This document shows, piece by piece, positions 1 to 10,400 of a stretch of 64,000 nucleotides of DNA. Origin of the DNA: Raoultibacter massiliensis. Lineage in GTDB: Bacteria > Actinomycetota > Coriobacteriia > Coriobacteriales > Eggerthellaceae. Where the stretch lies: NCBI RefSeq assembly GCF_900199545.1, contig NZ_LT962670.1, forward strand, positions 100,100 through 164,099. Reading direction: 5' to 3'. The notes under the pieces were generated by a model. It was not told the DNA's origin. It was given only the letters and a program-made list of their open reading frames with translations, and ran no database searches. The stretch's first letter is position 1, and each line of letters opens with the position of its first letter. The translations under genes and the position numbers were made by a program.

Positions 1-3000
1 GTGGATATTTCTGCTGAGGGTTCTGTTCCTTCAAAAATTTCTGACGAACGCATAGTGTCGATATCGCCGTATGATGCAAGGGATGACGAAGAAGCGGGCG
101 AAGGCCAATCCGATTCGGCAGGATCGCAGACGCCGAGCGCAACCGATGTTACTGATAACATCGATCTGGTCAAGCTCTCATCCAGGCTGGCATTCGGCGA
201 TGATCGTCCGGATACCGTAACCGAAGCGGGTCTGCCCGACAACATTCCAAGTCAGTTGAGCCTGACCGTCGAGATGGACGAGCAGCTTGGTACCGCCCCG
301 TTCCTTTTGCGCATCAAGTTGCCCGAGGGCGTGCAGAGCAGCGCCGCATCCTTCGTTGAGGGAGACGCGTTCCGCTTGGATTACCGGGTCGAAAGCACTG
401 AAGACGACGGGTGGTTCCTCGTCGTCGAAGGCATGCGGAAGTCGAGCGCCTCGTCCAAAACCGTCGCGTCTTTCGATATGGATGCAACCATCGCCTCATC
501 CCTGTTCGACAGCACGCAGCAGAATACGATCGAGTGGCTTCTTCAAGATCCTAGCGACCTCGAAGGCGACGAGGTCGAATCTCTCCTTTTGCTTCCTTCG
601 AAAACCGATCTATGCAAAACATGGGATGTTGCCGTGAACGGCGATGTTACCCATAACGCTGAGGCCCTTAAGCTCTCCGCCGTCCTCGAATTCTCCGAAA
701 CGCGGCCCGAGAGCGTAGAGATCGATGTTTCGGATCCCAGCCAACCGCAGTTGCCCGAAACCCTTCCGGCAACGTTGACGCTCGATTTCGAAACCCTGAT
801 GAAAACGGCAGCGGGAAGCACCTTCTTCGAGGTGGCCCTGCCCGAACACGAATACCTTTCGATTGCGGAAACCGAGGGCGAGCTTGCAACGGCAAACGCA
901 TCGGCTACCTATACCGTCAAAGACGGCAAGCTCAAAGTGACGTTGTCAAAACCTGCTCCCGGCGGCGAAACCCTCGAACCTATTGCAGATGAGATCGTGC
1001 TCGACGCTTTTGTTTCCCGCGCCGCTCTTGCGGAAGATGAAGAAATCGCGCTGACCGAATGGATTCTCCAAACGCCTGCCGCGACGGAGGCCGATCCTGA
1101 TCCAGCGCCTGTCAAGGCAGCTCTCGCTTTGCCGGCAGTCCGCACGCTGCTTGAAAAGTGGGTGCCCAAGCCGGTGGGCGATCCGGTTGTCACCACCAGG
1201 CCGGGTGCGGCCGGCGAGCAGGCGATGCTCACCACCATGTGGTGCGACAATAACAACCATTCGCTGCGACCCGATGTGAACGGGGTCGCGTGGCAGAGCA
1301 ACCTGGTTCCATATTTCACCATCGAGGGAGATGAGACGCCTTATCCGCTCGTGAAAACCGACGCAGACGGGAATCCTGTGCTGGACGCCATGGGCAAACC
1401 GACGATTTCCGACAAGGCGAAAGAGCTTCTCTATCTGAGCAGCCTTCCGACAAACTACCTTACCGTTATCGAGCCGGGAGACAGCATCACGGAAGCTTCC
1501 ACTTCCGGTTTGCCTGCCACCGCAATTAAAACCACGACGATCTCCTATGACGATGGCACTGTTAGGACCGAAACGGAAAGGAAGAAGGTTACCTGGATTG
1601 CCATCAAAGATCGCAATTCCTACGTCGACGATTCGGGTGCGCTTGTTTACAAACGCAACGAAAGCATTCCCAACATCGATTCGGCCGAGCGCGATAAACT
1701 GCAATACATGCAGGTCGTTAATTCCTTCGGGTTCAATATCGTCGGGAAAACCGGCGATGACGATCTGCATGAGCTCGTGGGCAAGCTGGATCAGGTGAAT
1801 CCAGAGGCAAAGCTGTGTTTGCATGTGCGCATCGCTGCCGGCGGCGGGTACGAAGAGCAGAGCGTGGACATCGATGTGCGGGATATCATCAATGATGGAG
1901 GCATGGACGTAGCCGACCTCGAGGATGCGAACGGTTTGACGCTGAATGCTGTTGGCTGGCCAGTGTACTGGGTCAACGGCAATCCTATCGAGTACAGTCT
2001 TGTTTACGAAGCGAACCCCGACACCCAAGCCGAATACGCTGATTATTTCCAGCCTATATACGACAATGCAGCATCGCCCAATCATGGTGCGGCAACCGAT
2101 GCCGTGTGGCCGGGAGGCACGCTCAACCTCGTGCACGTAGGCAACACCACGTTCAACGCCACCAAGGAATGGATGGACACCGATGCCAGCGGACGCGGCG
2201 ACGTCGTCTTCACGCTGTGGCGATATTCGGCTCGACCGGGTGGCAGCGCAACGGCAGTACCCGTATCGTTTAACAGGTCGCAGGTTGCGATTACGGTCGA
2301 TGCGGAAGTAAGCCAGGCGGCCGCAGGCGGCATTATCGATCTTGGCGCTCTACTGCGCGAAGAGTACGGCGATTTCAAGCTCGACAAGTACGATCCCGAT
2401 GGATACCCTTACATTTACGCTTTGCGCGAAGGACCCCTCTCGAACGGTTACGAACGCGTTCTCGGTAAGGTTGCAACCGACGCTGCGGGTAAAGAGACGG
2501 TAACCGATATGGCTCCCAACTACTACGAGCCCGGTGGAGAAGGCTCCGGAACAGACGCCATCGTGTACGTGAACGACGGCGAAATCATGCCCGTCGAGCG
2601 TCTTGATGGAGAAACGTTCATCTACAACACTGGCACGGTTACCAATAGAAAATCCGGCACCATCAAGCACGTTCAAAAGAAAACCTGGCTCATCAACGCG
2701 TTTCAGGGGCAGCTGACCGATGTGGCATGTACGTTCCAGGTGCAAAGCCGCGTGCTCGATGAAAACCGTCCAGAAACCGATGATACCGATTGGGAATTTG
2801 CCGTCAACGAGAAGGGCGAGCGCTACGAGAAGGTTCTTACCGATTGGACGCTTGAGAATCTCACGCAGGACATATCGGCAAACCTGCCCAAGTACAACGG
2901 GGAAGGCAAAGAACTGGAGTACCGCTGGGTCGAAACCGCTGTCACGCAAGGCGGGGGAGAAAATCTTCTCAAAGACGGTTGGTTCACGCTGACGCTTTTC

Positions 3001-4455
3001 GATGCGGATGGGCGGGAAGTCACGCAGGATTTCTTCTCGACAACCTACCCCGATGATCCGACCACCATCGTCAACTCCTTCAACAACGAAACGGACGAGG
3101 TGGTAGACAAGTGGTGGCAGCCCGAGGGCGCGGATGGCTTCACGCAGGATCCCGCCGTTTTGGCGCAGTACGGCGTATCGAGTGCCGAGGCTACGGTTCG
3201 CCTTATTCAAGACGACGTCGAAATCGGATCGTTCACCATGGACGGCAAGATCGATGCCGCACCGCTTTCCATCGACGGGCTGCACGGGGCGACCTATCAA
3301 GAAACCAGCCCCTATCATCTGGAATTTCGCAATCTGCCGAAATACGATGAGGAAGGATCCAAGCACATCTACCTTGTGCTCGAATCAGGCACCGAACCCG
3401 GCGCTTGGCACACCGAGCGCGATTATACGCCCGATACCGATCGGTACCCATGCGCCGCGGGCCACACGGTGAACCTCACCGAACTGTGGAACACCCAAGG
3501 GCCGGGAGAGGCGAGCACCATCAACGTGACCAAATCATGGGCCGATGGGAACAACTCCTCTTCGAGACTTTCTGTGCTGGTGCAGCTTGTAGCGAAAAAC
3601 GATATCTACAGCGCGATCAATCCCGATCAGCTGATATTTAAGTCCGGGGAGGTTATTTCTCCCGGCGTGCATAACGGATACACCGTATCCATGACCAACG
3701 CCGATGCCGAAGGTTCCATTCTCATCACCGAGGGATTGGCGTGGTTCGAAGACGTCGACATCAACATCGGCGGTATAGAGCTCGACGATGTGGATATTCG
3801 GGAAACCTTTATGGTGGACAAGGTGGAGTACGACGTTGCGACCAAGAAGTGGTCGGTGGCGGCCGATTCTGCGTACTACCCGGTATGCACCTACGACGAA
3901 GCCAAGGCTGCCGGCGTGGAAAACGGTGCCGTGAACTGGATGCGCGGATGGGAATCCAGCAAAAACATCGAGCGTGTCGCAACCGATGAAGATGATCTGG
4001 TTAACGGTCATGTGTACGAGGTGACATACGGCGACAACGAAGTCAAACAGTCCAAAGAGGTCGACAACCGACGGCTGGGCATCGTCGACATCGAAATCAT
4101 CAAGGAGTGGATCGACGGCGAGGATGATTGCGTGCGTCCGGCGGCGGAAGTCGTGCTGTACAGCACAGATGCTTTAAAGCAGAAAAACGCCGATGGATCC
4201 GAGCGCCCGTACAACTTGTTTTCCATCAAGGGGGATGAGGTCTTCGTCACGTTGCCGGGTGGCAACAGCCTTCCCATTCAGCACTACGATGAGGCTTCGG
4301 GCGGCCGCACGAACATCAGCGTGAGCGAAGCGGGCATTTACCTGGAAGACGACGAGGGAAACAACTGCGGCAGCGATGACGGCGCGACTGGAACCAAACT
4401 CGTCTTGCCCATCGATACGAAAACCATCGGCGCCCAAGGCGAAAAAAATCGATGA
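1..4455 (+). CDS. Giant Cna-B repeat surface adhesin, upstream segment (5' cut by window edge, ends at frameshift)
   Basis: This reading frame is open from the first base, and its N-terminus has no signal peptide, so the true start lies upstream of the window. It carries a long Asp/Glu-rich region followed by several Cna-B-type (collagen-adhesin B, prealbumin-like) domains. These are recognised by recurring K-x-W-x-D/x-RP signatures such as KEWMDTD, KSWADG and KEWIDGEDDCVRP, and by LPKY-D-x-x-G and Y-x-V/L-x-E strands. Such domains form stalks of wall-anchored adhesins and often carry Lys-Asn isopeptide bonds. The frame stops at TGA 4453-4455, just after a run of seven A at 4442-4448, in the middle of a Cna-B domain. 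The missing half of that domain continues in the next frame. The two segments are therefore one gene of more than 3800 codons. Confidence 0.85.
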   Translation: MDISAEGSVPSKISDERIVSISPYDARDDEEAGEGQSDSAGSQTPSATDVTDNIDLVKLSSRLAFGDDRPDTVTEAGLPDNIPSQLSLTVEMDEQLGTAPFLLRIKLPEGVQSSAASFVEGDAFRLDYRVESTEDDGWFLVVEGMRKSSASSKTVASFDMDATIASSLFDSTQQNTIEWLLQDPSDLEGDEVESLLLLPSKTDLCKTWDVAVNGDVTHNAEALKLSAVLEFSETRPESVEIDVSDPSQPQLPETLPATLTLDFETLMKTAAGSTFFEVALPEHEYLSIAETEGELATANASATYTVKDGKLKVTLSKPAPGGETLEPIADEIVLDAFVSRAALAEDEEIALTEWILQTPAATEADPDPAPVKAALALPAVRTLLEKWVPKPVGDPVVTTRPGAAGEQAMLTTMWCDNNNHSLRPDVNGVAWQSNLVPYFTIEGDETPYPLVKTDADGNPVLDAMGKPTISDKAKELLYLSSLPTNYLTVIEPGDSITEASTSGLPATAIKTTTISYDDGTVRTETERKKVTWIAIKDRNSYVDDSGALVYKRNESIPNIDSAERDKLQYMQVVNSFGFNIVGKTGDDDLHELVGKLDQVNPEAKLCLHVRIAAGGGYEEQSVDIDVRDIINDGGMDVADLEDANGLTLNAVGWPVYWVNGNPIEYSLVYEANPDTQAEYADYFQPIYDNAASPNHGAATDAVWPGGTLNLVHVGNTTFNATKEWMDTDASGRGDVVFTLWRYSARPGGSATAVPVSFNRSQVAITVDAEVSQAAAGGIIDLGALLREEYGDFKLDKYDPDGYPYIYALREGPLSNGYERVLGKVATDAAGKETVTDMAPNYYEPGGEGSGTDAIVYVNDGEIMPVERLDGETFIYNTGTVTNRKSGTIKHVQKKTWLINAFQGQLTDVACTFQVQSRVLDENRPETDDTDWEFAVNEKGERYEKVLTDWTLENLTQDISANLPKYNGEGKELEYRWVETAVTQGGGENLLKDGWFTLTLFDADGREVTQDFFSTTYPDDPTTIVNSFNNETDEVVDKWWQPEGADGFTQDPAVLAQYGVSSAEATVRLIQDDVEIGSFTMDGKIDAAPLSIDGLHGATYQETSPYHLEFRNLPKYDEEGSKHIYLVLESGTEPGAWHTERDYTPDTDRYPCAAGHTVNLTELWNTQGPGEASTINVTKSWADGNNSSSRLSVLVQLVAKNDIYSAINPDQLIFKSGEVISPGVHNGYTVSMTNADAEGSILITEGLAWFEDVDINIGGIELDDVDIRETFMVDKVEYDVATKKWSVAADSAYYPVCTYDEAKAAGVENGAVNWMRGWESSKNIERVATDEDDLVNGHVYEVTYGDNEVKQSKEVDNRRLGIVDIEIIKEWIDGEDDCVRPAAEVVLYSTDALKQKNADGSERPYNLFSIKGDEVFVTLPGGNSLPIQHYDEASGGRTNISVSEAGIYLEDDEGNNCGSDDGATGTKLVLPIDTKTIGAQGEKNR

Positions 4456-7400
4456 TTTCGAATACGAATTTGCCAGCATGCCCAAGTTCGACAGCAACGG
4501 CACGATGATTCATTACGCTGTCGAGGAACGCTGGGCGCAAGGAGCCGATCGAAGCGAGTACTCGTCTTCTTTGGTTGCCGACGAGTACCAAAGTTCCGCG
4601 CTTCATTTCGAGGATATGCAGCACTACGATATGACCAACCGCCACGTTGGCAGCAAGGCCGTAGAATTCTACTACGATTGGCACGACGTGTATGTAAACG
4701 AAACGCTCGGCAAGCGCCCCGACATCTACATGACGCTGTACGCGCTGCAGCCCGACGGCTCGCTTAAGCCGGTGAAAATCGAATACATGGCCGTCGAGAA
4801 TTGGGAGAAACCTGACGGATCTGCGCCCGACGAGTATTACCAGAAGATAACGATCTCGAACCTGCCGAAATACGACGCCGAAGGCAACGAGATCATCTAC
4901 TACGCCGGAGTCGGCACAACAATCGATTACGCGAAGTACGATTACCTGCCGCATGGGCATTCCTACGAACATGTAGACGCCGCCGTGCCCGAGGCGGAGC
5001 GGGAAATGATCTTCGATCAAGACCTCGCCGACGCGAACGCGGGCAAACGCGGTTGGGTGCTGCGCGAAGACGGCACGTTCGTATTCGCCATCGATAACGA
5101 TATGGTCGTGGGCGGAACGAAGCTGTGGTCGAACGTGCCCGGCAACGTAGAACAGCCGGTCGATCTGCCTGACATCACGATCTATCTGCAGCAACGACTC
5201 AAGGTTGAGGGACAGGGCGTTGACGAGGGGGAGTGGGGCAGCGTTGAGCTCGAACGCGATGGTGACGCGTTGAGGCTTGTCGGCGATACCATCGTCGCAT
5301 GGACATCCGATTTCAGCCACGATAGCGTTGCCAACCAGTACACGTTCAAAATGACGCACTACGGAGAGAATTCCATAGGCGATTCGGGTACTGCGCAATC
5401 GGTCGCCGGCTTTTTAGGATCTCTGCTTGCCGGCGGCGTGGGCGCAGACGGCCAAACGCTTCTGCCGAAATATAACGAAGACGGCATGCCGTACGAATAT
5501 CGCCTGTTCGAAATGGTGAACGGCCTTGCCGATGTTCCGGGCGGGTTCAACCCCGACGATTACATCGGTAAGGAAGTTGCCGTGGAGGCGCTGAGTGCGC
5601 TGGTGGGCAAGGTGTTTACCGTCCGGCATGGCGATGGCGGATCGTTTATGATAGAAAACGCTTACAGCGCCGAAACGGGTCGTCTGACAGTGAAGAAGGT
5701 GTTCGACGATGAATTTCGCATTGACGGCGAACCGTATCCCGATGTGACGTTCAGCCTGTACCGCCAGTACGAAGGCGCAGATGGCATGAGCGAAGCGGCG
5801 CTGGTGGCCACCCAGACGATCGCGGGAGGCGATTTCGAGAACGGGATGGGGAAAGTCACCTTCGATAACCTTGAAATGTATGCGCCCAACGGCCGATACT
5901 GGCAGTACTACGTTGTGGAGAAGGCCATCGACGGGCACGAGACCGCGGTCATGCTGGGAGAAGCCCAGAACGCCTCCGATCCCGGGTTCGACAAAGGCAC
6001 GGCGGCCGATGGCGGCATTCGGTCTGAATACGCCATGAACGATGACGGAACCACCATGGTGGCAGATGACGACACCGTTGACGTGACTTTCGCCAACAGG
6101 TACGTGCCGAGTAAGATCAGCCTGGTCGGCGAGAAGAAATGGAGCGATTACAGCAATGTTTTCGGCCTGCGCCCCGACAAGATTGAAATCTCGCTTTCCC
6201 GCGTGAGCGGCAAGGGGTGGACCGATCATGGAGCGGATAACCCCATCAAGCTGCAGACTTCGGATCAGAGCGCCGATTTCTACCTTCAATGGGATTACGG
6301 CAGCAGCCCCTCCCAAGCCGATAGCTGGAAGTACACGATCTCGAATTTGGAGCAGTGGGCACCCGACGGAACCGCGTGGCGTTATACCGTAACCGAGACT
6401 CCGCTCGATGAAAGCCTGGGCTACGGTACAAACCCGTCGAGCGGCAAGGTGACGGCCAACGCCGCGAATGCCAAAGATGACGGTACGCTTTCCATCACCG
6501 CCATAACCAACCGTCTCAAAGGAACGTACGGCGTGCGGAAAAACTGGGAAGACGGCGGTGATCCATGGGGCTTGAGGCCCAAGAGCGCTACGGTTGTTTT
6601 GCAGGCTCGGGCTGCTTCTCAGGGTGCCGACGCCATCGAGGGCACCGCGCAGGACGTGCTCGCCGAGCTTGTTGGGGACGACGCGGCGCTCAAGGTCGCA
6701 TTGGGCGATTCGCTATACGAAAGCATTGGCGAAAACGGCGTTGTGCTTGATGAAGGCAACGACTGGAACCATGAATGGTCGACGCTTCCCGTCAGGGTGA
6801 AATCGTCGCGAGGCGAGGTCTACGATATCGCCTACAGCGTCGTGGAGACGAAAATCGGCACCGCCGAAGTGAAAGACGGAGCCGCTAATTCCTATGTGGT
6901 TTCCTACGAGTATGCTGCCGACGGCTCGAACGCCATCGTCACCAACACGCTCGAACCGACCAAAATCGAATTCCAGAAGCAATGGGACGATCAGGACAAC
7001 GCCTGGGCAACGCGTCCGGGAACGGGGTCCGAATGGAAGCTCACGTTTTACTTGCAACGCACCGTGAAGGAAAACCCCGGCGGCGGTGCCGATGGCGAAT
7101 GGAAATGGATATCCGAAGAGCACGGGGATGTTGATGACTGGTCGGATGACAACGATTTCGTCAAACAGGAAGTCAAGGGCGACAACGGTCAAAGCCTGAG
7201 CGAAGTGTTCTTGTTCGACAATCTCCCCCAGGTTGACGCTGCGGGCAACGCATACGCCTACCGCGTGGTCGAACATGCGCCATGGGGCTACGCGCCCGAT
7301 GGGGTGCAGTTCGTCGGCCAATCATCCGATGGGCGCTGGCTTTGGACGCTCTCGAGTGCAGCCGGCCCGCTTGTGAACGCTTTGCAGACGATCAGTGTGA

Positions 7401-10400
7401 GCGGCACCAAGATATGGGAGGATTACGGCACAGGGATGGCGCCCGACTTCGATTCGGGCGAGCGCCCCGAGTTGGAATTGCGCCGCAGCACGACCAAAGC
7501 CACTGGGGGAAACCTTGGCGAGAAGGCGACATACGCAGACGGGTCGGTTCCGCAGCCCGTTTGGGAGAAGAACGGCGACGGCACATGGAAGTACACCTAC
7601 TCCGATCTGCCGCGCTACGACAAGGGGGGAAACACCTACTATTATTGGGTAAACGAGGTGTCAATCGGCGATACCGAAGCCGGTTTCTATCCGGTGTACT
7701 CGTATACGATGGATGACGGCTCCGATAAGGCCGGTCCCGAATCGTTCGGCTCTTCGGGCACGACCGTCGATGGGAGCACGGGCGACCAGACGGTCCAGAC
7801 CATTACCAACTGCCTTACGCGCTTTGCGCTCGATAAGCTAAGCGAGGAAACAGGAGCCGACGGCTTTGCCAAGAAGCTGAACGGCATCGAGCTTTCGGTG
7901 GTATCCGAAGATGGAGCCGCCACGTACGCCGTTTGGATCCGCGATGGGAGCGGTGCCGTTTCCATCAAGGTTTGGCCCGAGGGCACGACGGATGCATCGC
8001 AGGGCGGTATCGAGATGACCGGCGGCAACGTCGGCTACGTGGTCGGTCTGCTTCCAGGCGATTATCTTATTCGCGAAACGGGCGCTGCTCCTGCGGGCCA
8101 TGCCCCCGCGAGGGACGTTTCTCTTCACGTGAGCGGCAAGCCGCTGTTGGTTGACGGCAGCTACACCTGCATCGAATGCGAAGGCGAAGCGGGCAGCTTC
8201 GAAGTGCGGCGATCCGATGCGGACGAATACGGCGTTTCGCTCGTGAGCATCAGCATAGTCGATCCGATATTTCGCGCATACGTATCGTTTGCGAAAACGC
8301 TTGATACAGGTGCCAAGCTCGAAGGCGCGCAGTTCGATCTGTATCGGGTAGGTACGGGCGCGGAGGGCCCGAGCGGCACGGATGAAAAAATAGCAACGGG
8401 AATCGTCACCGACGAAAACGGCAGATGGACATCCAAGGGAAGCGCGGTGGAGTTTCTTTCCAACGAGTCCGATGGCCGCGCGACTTTGGGCGAAGGGTTG
8501 CTTCCGGGCAGCTACTACTTCCTGGAAACCGATGCCACGGCAGGCGGCGTGCTGCCTCGCGACCCTGTGACGATCCTGTTCGAGATACAGCAGGGCACGA
8601 CGGCGGCAAACTCGGATCATGGCAAGGTGAAAGACATCACGGCGGATAAGGGCGGGTCCCTTGTCAACGAGGCGTTTGCAGCCACCGTCACGCTTCCGAA
8701 ATACGATACGACCGATAACGCCGGCATCGAGAACGCCGCGTTCAAGCTCGAGTACGCCGAGGGAACCACGACAGACGATTTCGAGAAAGCGGAAGCAGAG
8801 GGCAACATCGAGGTCACTGAGGAGAAAACCGATGAAAACGGCCTGCTCGTTCTCGAGATTGCCAAAAAGGGCGTCTACCGCTTAACGGAAACGGGCAACA
8901 AGGGCTACGGTGTTCCGGACGGCGGGCTCGCCATCGGAACGTTCATCGTCGAAGCGGAAGATCACAGAGGTTCGTTTGCGCTGAACGATGCCTCCCAGGC
9001 AGCCGAGATAGAATTCGCTCCTGCGGAAGGCATCGATCTCGACCCCGTTTTGGGCCTTGCAAACGATCGTAGCACCGGTGCGGTGGATATCGCGAAGATG
9101 GGTCCCCAGAGCGAAGACGGCAAAGATTTCGCGCTTATCAACGGCGCGGTGTTCAAGCTTGAGCTCAAGCAGGCCGACGGCACGTGGAAAACCGTCGCCG
9201 AAAACCTGGTAACCGGAAATAAATACGCCTACGATGCAGCCTCTGCTGAGGCAACGGCGAAAACCGAAGCGGATCACAGCGCCGGGCGCCTGAAAATCTC
9301 GGAGTTGCCCTGGGGCGACTATCGCTTGGTGGAAACATCGCCTGCGCACGGTTACTACGGTCGGGCCGAAAAGGAATTCACCATAGCGCGCGACACGGCG
9401 GGCCAGACTTTGGAATACATAACAGAAAAAGATGCACTCAAAAACACGCCCACGAGGCTTGCCCTTGCGAAGGAAAGCGAAGACGGCATTGCCCTTGCGG
9501 GCGCAGAGTTCGAAATCAAGCCAGTCGAAGGCAGCCATTTTGCCGATTGGTCGAACGACAACTCGGTGGAGCTTTCATCCGAGCCGATGAGCATCGAGGT
9601 GGGCGAAGACGGCACGCTGAATATCGTGGGGGAGGCTCCCGCGGGGTACAGCCTCAACGGCGATGGCATCACGATAACGGCTGTCGACGAGCTCATCGAC
9701 ATCGTGCTTAAGAAGGCCGATACGAACGGCAATGCGCTTCTCGGAGCCACGTTCACCATCAGCGGCGTTTTCTCCGATTCCGCAAGCGGCGTTCCGACGA
9801 CCCATGCAATCGCCCTTACGAAGGCGGATACCTACGTCATCAAAAACGTCGTGGTGGGCAACACCTACACGATTGCCGAAACCGCCGTGCCCGACGGATA
9901 CGAGAAGATTCCGGGCAAGGCCACGTTCACCGTTTCCGAGGACGGTACGGTGACGTTCGACGGGGGGGCTTCCCTGTCTTACGGGATGGAAGTCGAGGGC
10001 AATACGGTTACGGTAACGGCCAAGGACCCGGCCATAGAAGCGCGCATATTCAAGGTTGACGAGGCGGACGGCGCCACGCCGCTAGCGGGAGCCGTATTCA
10101 AGATTACAGGCGCATTCGTGGACGGCAGCACCGAGAAAACGGTTACCACGAAAGATGACGGATATGCCGAAATAGAATCAGGCCAGCTTAAAGCAGGTGA
10201 AGAATACGCCATTGAAGAGGTGCAGGCACCCGCCGGATACGAGCTTGCCGGGCGCGCTACGTTCACGGTGGACGAACGCGGCGTCGCTGCCATGACGTCC
10301 GGCGCAGTGGGTGGAAACGGTACGTTTGCAGCCCTTGCCGAAGGCGGGATCGCCGTGATCAAGGCGACTAACGTGGAAACGGAGATCACGATCCGCAAGA

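Noticed and set aside
4442..4455. Programmed -1 ribosomal frameshift at AAAAAAA
   Set aside because: The open downstream frame is +1 relative to the upstream one, so a -1 slip would lead to the wrong frame; no downstream pseudoknot was evident.
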